Assembly: GCA_937902125.1 (NCBI GenBank)
Contig: CALDIB010000001.1
Coordinates: forward strand, 1-30,423
DNA: 30,423 nucleotides
Source of the DNA: an uncultured Treponema sp.
Lineage (GTDB): Bacteria; Spirochaetota; Spirochaetia; Treponematales; Treponemataceae
Reading direction: 5' to 3'
Shown: piece by piece, positions 1-8,042 of the stretch
Position numbering within the stretch: position 1 is the first letter of the stretch
Layout: every line of letters starts with the position of its first letter
Program-made: the position numbers and the translations under genes
The notes under the pieces: generated by a model
Seen by the model: the letters and a program-made list of their open reading frames with translations, nothing else
Told to the model about the DNA's origin: nothing
The model's database searches: none

Positions 1-1979
1 CTTTAAACAGAAGTGCGGAGGCGGGCTTTGCCGAAGAGGAATTCCGCCGGGGAGTCCAGTCTTACTACAGGGGTTATTTTAACGACGCCATAATTCAGTT
101 TGAAAAGGCGCTGTCTTACTTGCCTGACGAAAACCTAATTTTGGACTGGCTTGGAAAATCCTACTACCGCGCCGGCATGGAAGGCGCCGCTCTTGAGCAA
201 TGGCAGTTTGCCCATGATTCCGGCTACGGCGGAATTCTTTTGGAAAACAGAATAGAAGTGGTCCGGGAGCGGCGGGTGAACGCTTCGGTGGACATGGGAG
301 GCCGCTACACTGAAACAGGAACTTTCAGCGGAATAAATTCCGTGAACGGCGGCGACTTCCAAATTTTTAGCCAGCCCATTTCCATTTTGGCCAACGCTGA
401 CGGAACAATTTGGGTTTGCGCCTACGGTTCCAACGAATTGGTTTTGCTTGACATAAACGGAAACGTCGTCCGCCGCGTGACAGGCCCTTTGAACGGCTTT
501 GACAGGCCAGTGGACATAATCAAAGCGCAAGACGGAAAGCTTTTGGTCAGCGAAAGCGCCGGAGACAGAATAAGCGTTTTAAGCGAATTTGGCCTTTTTG
601 AAAAGTACATAGGAAAAAAAGGCAGGGGAGTTGGCGAGCTTGTGGGCCCCCAATATTTGGCCCAGGACTATTTGGGAAACATTTACGTTTCGGATTTTGG
701 AAATTCAAGAATCAGCGTTTTTGACAAGGACGGAAACGGACTGTTTTCTTTTGGAAAAAAGAGCGGTTCCTTTGGAGGACTAAAGGGGCCCACAGGAATC
801 GCCGTTCGCGGCCAAAGCGTTTATGTGGCCGACGGAGTTTTGGGCGCGGTCTACGAATTTGACTTGAGCGGAAATTACATCGACGTTTTGGTTCAAGAAA
901 AAACTTTCGCCTTTCCCGAAGCCATGAAATTTTCCGCGGCGCAAGACTCTCTGATTGTAAGCGACAGAAATAGGGTCTTTTCAATTGATTTGGGAACAGG
1001 CGCGGTTTACGAAAACGCTTTTACCGGAAACGCTCCCGCAAGAATAACCTACGCCGTTCCAGACCAAAACGGAAACATTTTGGCCGCCGACTTTAGGAAC
1101 AACGAGATTTACATTCTTTCCAACATGACGGAATTGCTGGGCGGCCTTTTTGTTGAAATCGAGCGGGTCAACGCGGAAAAGTTTCCCCATGTCACCATGA
1201 ACGTTAGGGTTCAAAACCGCCGCCGCCAGCCGGTGGTGGGCCTGAGGGCCGAAAACTTTTACATCAGCGAAGGAAAGCGGCCGGTCTCAAACTTGCGCTT
1301 TGAAGGCGCCGCCTCCTCAAACAAAAACGAAGACATTGCAATTGTAATAGACAGAAGCGTTGGAAGCGAATACAACCAGGCGCTGGACCAGGCTGTTAGA
1401 GACGTGGCTTCTTCAATGCAAGGCGCGGGAAACGTCATTTTGATTTCAAGCGGCGCCATTCCGGTTGCGGAATACTCAGGAGATCCCAAAGGCCTTTTGC
1501 GCTTTTCCCAGTCGGCTTTAAAGGCTCCTCCCAGCGACTCTTGCGCCTTTGACTTGGCTCTTAGAATGGCGGTGAACAGTTTGATAAACTCCCAGCCCAA
1601 GCGAGCCGTCCTTTACATAACTGACGGCAGGCTGGCGCAAAATTCTTTTGACCGCTACGGCTTGACAGACCTTACGGCCTATATGGACAACAACGGCGTT
1701 GCCTTTAGCGTCATCTCCTTGCGGCAAGGCGCGCTTGACGAAGAGTTGGATTACATTTACAAAAGCTCTTACGGAAAGTCCTATTATGTTTACAGGCCCG
1801 AGGGCTTGTCTTCTGTGGCCCAAGACTTGCTTGAAGTTCCCAACGGCTTGTATCAATTCAGCTTTGACTCCGTTTTGCAAACGGACATGGGCCGGGCCTT
1901 TTTGCCTCTTGAAGTTGAAACCTATATCATGAACAGAAGCGGCCGGGACGAAACAGGATATTTTTCTCCGCTCCAGTAA
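1..1979 (+). CDS. TPR / NHL-type beta-propeller / vWA domain protein, 5' partial
   Basis: The reading frame is open from base 3, so the true start lies left of the window; the TTG at 120 is only an internal codon. About 658 residues are visible. The first 70 or so look like a TPR pair (FRRGVQSYYRGYFNDAIIQF, then a second helix pair). A long stretch follows of repeated strands of the type GNIYVSDFGNSRISVF and GNILAADFRNNEIYIL, typical of NHL-like beta-propellers. The last third is a von Willebrand A-like domain: IVIDRSVGS resembles a degenerate MIDAS DxSxS, and YITDG supplies the later Asp. Such proteins usually act as extracytoplasmic protein-interaction scaffolds. A signal peptide would lie outside the window, so location is inferred. 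It converges with the next gene across 12 bp. Domain assignment is good; function is unknown. Confidence 0.85.
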   Translation, partial: LNRSAEAGFAEEEFRRGVQSYYRGYFNDAIIQFEKALSYLPDENLILDWLGKSYYRAGMEGAALEQWQFAHDSGYGGILLENRIEVVRERRVNASVDMGGRYTETGTFSGINSVNGGDFQIFSQPISILANADGTIWVCAYGSNELVLLDINGNVVRRVTGPLNGFDRPVDIIKAQDGKLLVSESAGDRISVLSEFGLFEKYIGKKGRGVGELVGPQYLAQDYLGNIYVSDFGNSRISVFDKDGNGLFSFGKKSGSFGGLKGPTGIAVRGQSVYVADGVLGAVYEFDLSGNYIDVLVQEKTFAFPEAMKFSAAQDSLIVSDRNRVFSIDLGTGAVYENAFTGNAPARITYAVPDQNGNILAADFRNNEIYILSNMTELLGGLFVEIERVNAEKFPHVTMNVRVQNRRRQPVVGLRAENFYISEGKRPVSNLRFEGAASSNKNEDIAIVIDRSVGSEYNQALDQAVRDVASSMQGAGNVILISSGAIPVAEYSGDPKGLLRFSQSALKAPPSDSCAFDLALRMAVNSLINSQPKRAVLYITDGRLAQNSFDRYGLTDLTAYMDNNGVAFSVISLRQGALDEELDYIYKSSYGKSYYVYRPEGLSSVAQDLLEVPNGLYQFSFDSVLQTDMGRAFLPLEVETYIMNRSGRDETGYFSPLQ

Positions 1980-1991
1980 AAAGCCGCGGCC

Positions 1992-4900
1992 TTAAAAATT
2001 AAATTTTCCGCCCAAAGACCAAGCCGCCGTTATCGAGCAGACGTCTTCAAAGGCGCAGACAACGCTCAAGTCAATTTCTGTTGTAAGCGTGAAGAATTTT
2101 GCAAATTGCAAGTCAGCGCCGTGAATGTATTCGTAGGAATGCGTTTTTTTTGCTTGGCTTGTGTTGGCCGCCGACGCGCTTCTCCAAGAAAAGTTCAGGC
2201 TGTCGCTTCTTGTGATTGGAATTTCCTTTGATCGCGCTTTTTTAAAAAAAGCTTTTGCCAGCGCCCTTATTGGACTTGCTTTTCCAGGCCGCTTCCATGT
2301 GATTGTGGCTTTTGCCGTGTAATTGTCCTTGTCTTGAAAGTTAAGTTCGACGCCGTTTTTTAGCGCGTTGTCTTTTGTTATATAAAAATTTGCTTGCAAG
2401 TATGTTGTGTAAACTTGGCTTATGTCGCTGGGATTTGAGCGGGGAATTTTTATTGCGGCCGAAAAAGAGGAAAGGTATTCGTCTTGCTCAAACCAAGACG
2501 CGATTGGAATGGAGCCGTATTTTCCAAAAATGTTGAAGGCTGTCCAACCGACTTTCACTTTGGCTTGATTGGCGTCGCTTAGGGTTTCCGCAGCCCGTAT
2601 GTCCCGCGCGAACGCAAGGCTCGCGCTTGAAGGAATGAAAAAGTCCCGCTTGTCAGCGTAAATCGGCCTTGAAAAAGTAAGGTCGTATTCGCAATTGTAG
2701 TATTCTGATTGGCCGCTTTGACTTTCAGAGGCTCCGCGAGTTTTTTTGTGGACGCTTTCGGATAGATCCCAGCTGATTAAATCGTAGATGGGCATCGCGG
2801 CAAAAAAATGCTTTCGCTGTCCGTATGTTTTCGCAAGCTGTCCTGCGTCTTGGGAATAAGAGCCGCCTTGGACGGCCCTCTCCACGCCGCCGGAACTTTT
2901 TTTCCAAGAAACGGAAAGAGAATTTTTTCCAAGCCTAAAGGGAAACGCCATCAAAAATTCGTTCTTGTCGCTGTAATAGCAATTGCTGGACAAAGAATAG
3001 TTTTCTTCGGTTGAATAGTTTATCTGCGGCTTCAGAGACGACCATGGAAGGCGGATTTTGTTTTCAATTTTACCGTAAACTTTCCGCTTTGAGGCGCCGG
3101 AGTCTCCAAAGGAAAATTCTTTTTTTGTGGCCGAAAGCCAAGTTGAAAAATATTCGTCGGCCGACAAAATTTCTCCGCTGGACTTTAAAAGTTTTTGCGA
3201 AGCTTCGGTTGAGATTTTAAGAGAATAGCCAAGCTTGTCTCGGCCTAAATTCAGCTCCGCGGAATTTTCAGCCTTTGTGTTTAGAGACCATTGGCTTGAG
3301 TCGCTTTTAGCGCTGGACTTCAGTTCCAAGGGGAAGCCCAAATTTTTAAAGTCCAGCGTAAGAGAATTTCCTTTGGCCGAGCTTTTAGCGTCTTTGTCAA
3401 AATTAAATTCCTCGCTAAAGGAAACGCTTTTAAAAAGCGGACTTGCGCTTGAGATTGAATGCGAGGCGCTTGTTATGGCGTCTGACGCGCCGGCGGCTCT
3501 TGCGGCGCTGGCGCTGACAGCAACCTTAAAAATGGTGGCGCTGGCGGAAGCGTCGGCGCTGACGTCGAAGTCGTTCTTTCTTCCTCTTTCAGTGTAAATC
3601 GTTCCGTTTTCCATGCTCGCCGCGTGAACCTTGACGTCGCTTAAAATCGACTTTCCATTTTTGCTTTCAAGCAAGACGCCGCTTTTTTTCCAGTCCATGG
3701 AATTTTTGTCTTGAACGATAAAATGCGGAGAGGTGTCTTCAAAAAACAATTCGTCAACGCAAAAACTTCCTTTTTCGTTCCAATAGTCTTTTCCGCTGGT
3801 GTTGAAGACGATTTTCATTCTGTTGGGAATGACAGAACTGTTTATTTGAAGGGAGCAGTCTTGGGCCGAAAGCGCGTTTCCGTTTATCATAACTTTTCGC
3901 CGGCTTTTGTCGATTGTCAACAGCTTGAACTTTCCGTCGCCAAATGGAGCCAGCGCTTCCTTTGATATTGACGCGCAAACCGAAACCTTTCCGTTTGAAA
4001 GAGCGTCCGGCGCGTCAGTGTCAAGCAAAAAAATCATTCCCCAATCCGAGTCGGCCGCGGCTTTTGAATCGCTTCCGTTGTTTTCAAAACTAAAGAACAT
4101 GTTGATTTCGTTGTAGTCGGCGTGGTCGGCTTCGTCAAAATATTTGTAAACCGTTATTTTTGAATTGTCAGGAACCGCCGCGGCCGACGAGCGCCAAGAA
4201 ATTTCTTGGGCGTAGTTCGCGCTTTCGTTAAAGCGGCTTGCGGCCGGATTTGAGCGCCTGCTTTGAATTGTTGAAACGTCGATTTCCGAACTTTGAATTG
4301 TATAAACGCCTTGAACGGCAATTTCGTATGGTCCAAAAAAAATCTCGCCGCTTCCAGAAGCCGAGCCGTCAGAATTTACGACGATGATTCTGGCGTTTTT
4401 GTTTTGAACGCATTTTGCGCGGTCGCTGTCTTTAAGCTCGACTTTTATTGTTTGCCAGCCTAAGCTGTTTTTGTCAAACGCCTTTGTGACGTCCGCCGCG
4501 TTTGAGCTGGAAATTTTCCATGTGGGAATCGAGCCTTTTGCCTCCGCATCAAATTCTTCGTCGGCGCTGACGCCAAGCTGAAGGTAAACGTCTTCTTTAT
4601 CGGAAAGAATTCTTGAGGATTTTAATGCCACGGAAAACGATGACGCGGAAGAAAGGCCGCCGCCAGAAATGGCGATGGTGTTCGCGGCCCACTCGTTTTC
4701 GGAACCAGTCCAAGTCCAATGAACCGGTATTTTGTATCCTGTGATTTCTTTGTCGTTTGAGCCGCTTTGAGCGGGAGACGAGGAATTTTTTTGAACTTCC
4801 AATTCAATCGCGGAGGAGGCGGCCTCGCTTGGCCTGGGATTCAGCCTTGGAGCGAAGGAGGGGGGCAAATTTTTTGCCGCGTTTTGGGCGTTGTAAACAG

Positions 4901-6866
4901 TTGTGGCGGCCGTGTCGTTAAAGCCAAGAACCCTGTAAAAGCCCGTGGTGTTCTTGTTTTCAACTGTTCCCGAAATTGTGTTTTGAAGCGTCCAGTTTTC
5001 ATCCTGCCATTTGACCCTTGTGGCCAAGGTGGCGTAGCCAAAACTGCTTTTTTTCGCTTCGGCGTATTTTACGCTTGGAGACATTGTCCATCGCGCGGCA
5101 AAAGAAGCGTCTCCAGAAAGATTTTCAGTAAAGTTATAGTTAAAGCCCGCCGCGCCGGCGATGGCTCCTGAATTGAAAGACTTTGAGTCCTCAAACCAAA
5201 CAATGTAAATCTTGTCGCTGGCGCCGACGCTTGAAGAAATGGAAACCTCTCCGCTTTCTGGATTGTATTTCGCGCCCGAATCAATCACTCCGTTTTTATA
5301 AACCACAACAGTTCCGCTCACAGCGTCCGTTCCGATGTCAAAGCGATTTACCGGAGTGTAGTTTCTGGCCCGCAACAGCAAGTCGTCCGTGTCCGAATAC
5401 CCCAAGTAGGTTCCAGGAGACTCGGCGCAAAAAGGGTAGCGCAATGAGGCGTCCGCGTAATCCCGCTCTTTTGAATCGGCTATGTAAACGTCGGCGTAAT
5501 AGCGCTTTTCGCTAAAAAAATTTTCCCTTTCAAAAGCCAAGTCGTCGTCAGCTTGAATGGCGGCGTATTTGTCCTGAGACTTTCCGCTTTGCGAATGGAC
5601 AATTAAAAGCTCGTCAATTTTGTTCACGCCAAAATCGTATCTATAGCAAACCGTAAAAGGCGAAAAGCCTGCTGGATGCTGGACAAACAAAACGCTTTTT
5701 CCGTCAAGCGTTCCAAAAAAGCCGCAGTCGTCTATTGACGCGGGAGCCGCTCCGCTTGGATCGGGAATGGGATTCTGCCCCGACTTTCCGCTGTATGAAA
5801 AACTTGCCACGTTTGGGCTTAAGTCTTGATTCGCTTCGCCGCTGTCCTTTAGTCCAAACGCCTTTTGCACATTTCCCAAAAAGCCGCTTCCAACATCGGC
5901 CACAGTGTTCTTTCCAAAATTTCCAAGCTGGGAAAAACAAGATGAAAGGGAAGCCGAATCTTTAAATGCAACCGCGACGGCCGGAAGCGCGTTGTTTTTT
6001 TTGGCGGCCCCGGCGGCGGCGCTCAATACAAGGCTTTTTCTTGACGGAACGGCCAAATAATCGGAAGACGAAAGTTTTTTGTATTTTCTTCCGGCCCCGT
6101 CTTTGTAAGAGCCGTTGTAGCTTTCAACATAAACGTCTTGGATTGCCGCCGCCGCCTCAAACGAAGGAAGGACAAACATTCGTCCTGTCAAAAAGGAAGA
6201 CTTTGCCCTGTTTGAGTCATTGACGGAATTTTTTCCGTAATAGGTTTTGTCTCGGGAAGTCAACATGTCGTAGCGCAAGGCCGCGTCAAAAGACCATTTT
6301 CCGTCAGGATCGGCGAACTTTGCTGAAACGCCTGGCGCTTGGTTTTCGCCTCCGCCGATTCCTCGGCTTACGTCGTCCACCGAATATCCGCTTGGAAAAA
6401 CAACTTTGCGGTTTGCGGCCCTTAATTCCTTTAAATAGCCCTGTCCATTCATGTAGCCGGCGGCAAAAGTGTTTTTGTTGAACTCGTCGGCAAAGGCGGC
6501 TTCCAAATACCAATGTTTGTCAACGGCAAACCACAAGGACATGTCCACTTGCTGAATAAAGACAGGAGTTCCAAAAGAAATGGACAAGTTTTTTCCCCAG
6601 CCAAAAGTCGCGGTCATGGTTTGCTTCAACTTTGCGTCCCAATATCCTTGCGCGATAAATTCAACGGACTTGTCCTTTATGTTCCAATCCAAAAACTTTG
6701 TTCCCTTTGACGGCGTTTCGGGCGGCAAGTCTTTGCCAACGACCATCGGTCCCGAACCGCTTGACTCAATGGTTTTTGTGTCGTCCGCAAAAAGTTTTTG
6801 TCCTGCAAAAATAAACAGCGCGGCGGACAAAAATGCCGCGGCAAAAAGCCTTCTTTTTGCGTCCAA
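1992..6866 (-). CDS. Large outer-membrane-type protein, proposed internal TTG start
   Basis: This is my proposed separate product of the 3' four-fifths of the dinB frame, about 1,624 residues. From the TTG codon the protein begins MDAKRRLFAAAFLSAALFIF and then AGQKLFADD, a near-perfect signal peptide with a likely cut after LFA. AAGG lies 9 bases before the TTG as a weak ribosome-binding site. The mature part is rich in Ser, Asn, Asp and aromatic residues, with many short amphipathic strands. It ends WSLGGKFNF, with a terminal Phe in the pattern of the beta-signal recognised by the BAM machinery. Around proposed residues 70-220 are strand-rich segments including SFGTPVFIQQVDMSLWFAVD. I recognise no named family. 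A large beta-barrel or surface protein is inferred. The start is uncertain because no ATG or GTG lies nearby. Confidence 0.6.
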   Translation of the reverse strand: MDAKRRLFAAAFLSAALFIFAGQKLFADDTKTIESSGSGPMVVGKDLPPETPSKGTKFLDWNIKDKSVEFIAQGYWDAKLKQTMTATFGWGKNLSISFGTPVFIQQVDMSLWFAVDKHWYLEAAFADEFNKNTFAAGYMNGQGYLKELRAANRKVVFPSGYSVDDVSRGIGGGENQAPGVSAKFADPDGKWSFDAALRYDMLTSRDKTYYGKNSVNDSNRAKSSFLTGRMFVLPSFEAAAAIQDVYVESYNGSYKDGAGRKYKKLSSSDYLAVPSRKSLVLSAAAGAAKKNNALPAVAVAFKDSASLSSCFSQLGNFGKNTVADVGSGFLGNVQKAFGLKDSGEANQDLSPNVASFSYSGKSGQNPIPDPSGAAPASIDDCGFFGTLDGKSVLFVQHPAGFSPFTVCYRYDFGVNKIDELLIVHSQSGKSQDKYAAIQADDDLAFERENFFSEKRYYADVYIADSKERDYADASLRYPFCAESPGTYLGYSDTDDLLLRARNYTPVNRFDIGTDAVSGTVVVYKNGVIDSGAKYNPESGEVSISSSVGASDKIYIVWFEDSKSFNSGAIAGAAGFNYNFTENLSGDASFAARWTMSPSVKYAEAKKSSFGYATLATRVKWQDENWTLQNTISGTVENKNTTGFYRVLGFNDTAATTVYNAQNAAKNLPPSFAPRLNPRPSEAASSAIELEVQKNSSSPAQSGSNDKEITGYKIPVHWTWTGSENEWAANTIAISGGGLSSASSFSVALKSSRILSDKEDVYLQLGVSADEEFDAEAKGSIPTWKISSSNAADVTKAFDKNSLGWQTIKVELKDSDRAKCVQNKNARIIVVNSDGSASGSGEIFFGPYEIAVQGVYTIQSSEIDVSTIQSRRSNPAASRFNESANYAQEISWRSSAAAVPDNSKITVYKYFDEADHADYNEINMFFSFENNGSDSKAAADSDWGMIFLLDTDAPDALSNGKVSVCASISKEALAPFGDGKFKLLTIDKSRRKVMINGNALSAQDCSLQINSSVIPNRMKIVFNTSGKDYWNEKGSFCVDELFFEDTSPHFIVQDKNSMDWKKSGVLLESKNGKSILSDVKVHAASMENGTIYTERGRKNDFDVSADASASATIFKVAVSASAARAAGASDAITSASHSISSASPLFKSVSFSEEFNFDKDAKSSAKGNSLTLDFKNLGFPLELKSSAKSDSSQWSLNTKAENSAELNLGRDKLGYSLKISTEASQKLLKSSGEILSADEYFSTWLSATKKEFSFGDSGASKRKVYGKIENKIRLPWSSLKPQINYSTEENYSLSSNCYYSDKNEFLMAFPFRLGKNSLSVSWKKSSGGVERAVQGGSYSQDAGQLAKTYGQRKHFFAAMPIYDLISWDLSESVHKKTRGASESQSGQSEYYNCEYDLTFSRPIYADKRDFFIPSSASLAFARDIRAAETLSDANQAKVKVGWTAFNIFGKYGSIPIASWFEQDEYLSSFSAAIKIPRSNPSDISQVYTTYLQANFYITKDNALKNGVELNFQDKDNYTAKATITWKRPGKASPIRALAKAFFKKARSKEIPITRSDSLNFSWRSASAANTSQAKKTHSYEYIHGADLQFAKFFTLTTEIDLSVVCAFEDVCSITAAWSLGGKFNF

Positions 6867-8042
6867 AGAAAGAAGCCTTGCCTTGTGAATTTTTAGGCCG
6901 GGATTTTTTTGCTCGATTTTTAAAATGGCTTTTTCTATGGCCTTTCTTTTTTTTTCGCCAAAATCAAAAAGCTCTTTTTGAGCTTCGGAATCCGCGTCAA
7001 CAGCGTTGTTTATCGTAACGCCCAAAAGCCTTATGCCGCGGCCGGCTTGATACTTGCCCCTGAAAATTTGAAGCGCTCGGTTGAACAAATCTTCGACGCT
7101 TGTGACATTTTGGGCGCTTGTTTTTTGCGCGCTTACAGTTGTAAAGTCATCGTACCTAATTTTTACAGAGACGGTTTTTCCTGTAAGGTTGTCCCTTAAA
7201 AGGCGGAACATAAGCTGCTCGGACAAGTCCAAAAGCGCGCTCTCTATCGAATCCCATTCAACCAAGTCGTATTCATAAGTGCATTCAATTCCCGCTGAAT
7301 GGCTTTTGGCTTCCGACAAAAAACCAGGCGGCTCGATTCCGCGGACAACGTTGAACAAAAAAACGGCGGTCGCCTCTCCAAAGACGCTTTTTAGCAATTC
7401 AAGGGAATGATTCCTTATGTCCGCCGTTGTGTTGAAACCAGCCGAACGAAGGCGCTCCAAACTTTTTCCGCCCACGCCCCAAACTTTTTCCAACGGCAGT
7501 TCCAGCATGAATTTCTCTTCGTCTCCGGGAGGAACCGCAAAAAGTCCGTCAGGCTTTTTTAAGCCGCTTGAAATTTTGGCGATGTAATTTGTGGAAGCGA
7601 TTCCGACAGAAACTGTAAGGCCCGTTTGTTCAAAAACCCGCGCCTTAAGTTTTTTCGCGCATTCAATGGGGTCTCCAAAAAGGCGCTCGGTTCCCGTCAT
7701 GTCCAAAAAAGCTTCGTCTATGGATATTTGGCGGACGTCGGGAGAAAATTCTCCAAAGATGTCCATGATTTTTTTTGAATATTCTCCGTAAAGCTTGTAG
7801 TTGCCGCGAGTGTAAATTCCGTTGGGACACAAGTCCCGCGCCCGCGCCAAAGGCATCGCCGAACGCACTCCGTATTTTCTGGCTTCGTAGCTGGCTGTGG
7901 AAACTACGGCGCGGCGGTCTCCCGGCAAGCCGCCCACAATGACAGGCTTTCCCCGCCAATCAGGATGGACAAGCTGCTCTACGGAGGCAAAAAAAGCGTC
8001 CAAGTCAACGTGAAAAAAACATTTTTTCCACTCAGAATTCAT
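1992..8042 (-). CDS. dinB: DNA polymerase IV fused in frame to a large exported protein
   Basis: Residues 1-391 are a Y-family DNA polymerase IV, which does error-prone translesion synthesis in the cytoplasm. Visible are FFHVDLDAFF with catalytic D13 and a steric-gate Phe at 18, SIDEAFLD with D109 and E110, the helix-hairpin-helix region near VWGVGGKSLERL, and QKELFDF near 355-361, which fits a beta-clamp-binding motif. The usual PolIV ending KIHKARLL occurs at 384-391, but no stop follows. The frame continues into a hydrophobic signal-peptide-like segment and about 1,600 more residues of outer-membrane type. Pol IV proteins are normally about 350-410 residues, so 2,016 is abnormal. Most likely two proteins are made, the second from an internal start at 6866. 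A genuine fusion or an assembly error removing a stop are alternatives. The start at 8042 overlaps the upstream gene by 11 bp, suggesting translational coupling. Confidence 0.85.
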   Translation of the reverse strand: MNSEWKKCFFHVDLDAFFASVEQLVHPDWRGKPVIVGGLPGDRRAVVSTASYEARKYGVRSAMPLARARDLCPNGIYTRGNYKLYGEYSKKIMDIFGEFSPDVRQISIDEAFLDMTGTERLFGDPIECAKKLKARVFEQTGLTVSVGIASTNYIAKISSGLKKPDGLFAVPPGDEEKFMLELPLEKVWGVGGKSLERLRSAGFNTTADIRNHSLELLKSVFGEATAVFLFNVVRGIEPPGFLSEAKSHSAGIECTYEYDLVEWDSIESALLDLSEQLMFRLLRDNLTGKTVSVKIRYDDFTTVSAQKTSAQNVTSVEDLFNRALQIFRGKYQAGRGIRLLGVTINNAVDADSEAQKELFDFGEKKRKAIEKAILKIEQKNPGLKIHKARLLSLDAKRRLFAAAFLSAALFIFAGQKLFADDTKTIESSGSGPMVVGKDLPPETPSKGTKFLDWNIKDKSVEFIAQGYWDAKLKQTMTATFGWGKNLSISFGTPVFIQQVDMSLWFAVDKHWYLEAAFADEFNKNTFAAGYMNGQGYLKELRAANRKVVFPSGYSVDDVSRGIGGGENQAPGVSAKFADPDGKWSFDAALRYDMLTSRDKTYYGKNSVNDSNRAKSSFLTGRMFVLPSFEAAAAIQDVYVESYNGSYKDGAGRKYKKLSSSDYLAVPSRKSLVLSAAAGAAKKNNALPAVAVAFKDSASLSSCFSQLGNFGKNTVADVGSGFLGNVQKAFGLKDSGEANQDLSPNVASFSYSGKSGQNPIPDPSGAAPASIDDCGFFGTLDGKSVLFVQHPAGFSPFTVCYRYDFGVNKIDELLIVHSQSGKSQDKYAAIQADDDLAFERENFFSEKRYYADVYIADSKERDYADASLRYPFCAESPGTYLGYSDTDDLLLRARNYTPVNRFDIGTDAVSGTVVVYKNGVIDSGAKYNPESGEVSISSSVGASDKIYIVWFEDSKSFNSGAIAGAAGFNYNFTENLSGDASFAARWTMSPSVKYAEAKKSSFGYATLATRVKWQDENWTLQNTISGTVENKNTTGFYRVLGFNDTAATTVYNAQNAAKNLPPSFAPRLNPRPSEAASSAIELEVQKNSSSPAQSGSNDKEITGYKIPVHWTWTGSENEWAANTIAISGGGLSSASSFSVALKSSRILSDKEDVYLQLGVSADEEFDAEAKGSIPTWKISSSNAADVTKAFDKNSLGWQTIKVELKDSDRAKCVQNKNARIIVVNSDGSASGSGEIFFGPYEIAVQGVYTIQSSEIDVSTIQSRRSNPAASRFNESANYAQEISWRSSAAAVPDNSKITVYKYFDEADHADYNEINMFFSFENNGSDSKAAADSDWGMIFLLDTDAPDALSNGKVSVCASISKEALAPFGDGKFKLLTIDKSRRKVMINGNALSAQDCSLQINSSVIPNRMKIVFNTSGKDYWNEKGSFCVDELFFEDTSPHFIVQDKNSMDWKKSGVLLESKNGKSILSDVKVHAASMENGTIYTERGRKNDFDVSADASASATIFKVAVSASAARAAGASDAITSASHSISSASPLFKSVSFSEEFNFDKDAKSSAKGNSLTLDFKNLGFPLELKSSAKSDSSQWSLNTKAENSAELNLGRDKLGYSLKISTEASQKLLKSSGEILSADEYFSTWLSATKKEFSFGDSGASKRKVYGKIENKIRLPWSSLKPQINYSTEENYSLSSNCYYSDKNEFLMAFPFRLGKNSLSVSWKKSSGGVERAVQGGSYSQDAGQLAKTYGQRKHFFAAMPIYDLISWDLSESVHKKTRGASESQSGQSEYYNCEYDLTFSRPIYADKRDFFIPSSASLAFARDIRAAETLSDANQAKVKVGWTAFNIFGKYGSIPIASWFEQDEYLSSFSAAIKIPRSNPSDISQVYTTYLQANFYITKDNALKNGVELNFQDKDNYTAKATITWKRPGKASPIRALAKAFFKKARSKEIPITRSDSLNFSWRSASAANTSQAKKTHSYEYIHGADLQFAKFFTLTTEIDLSVVCAFEDVCSITAAWSLGGKFNF

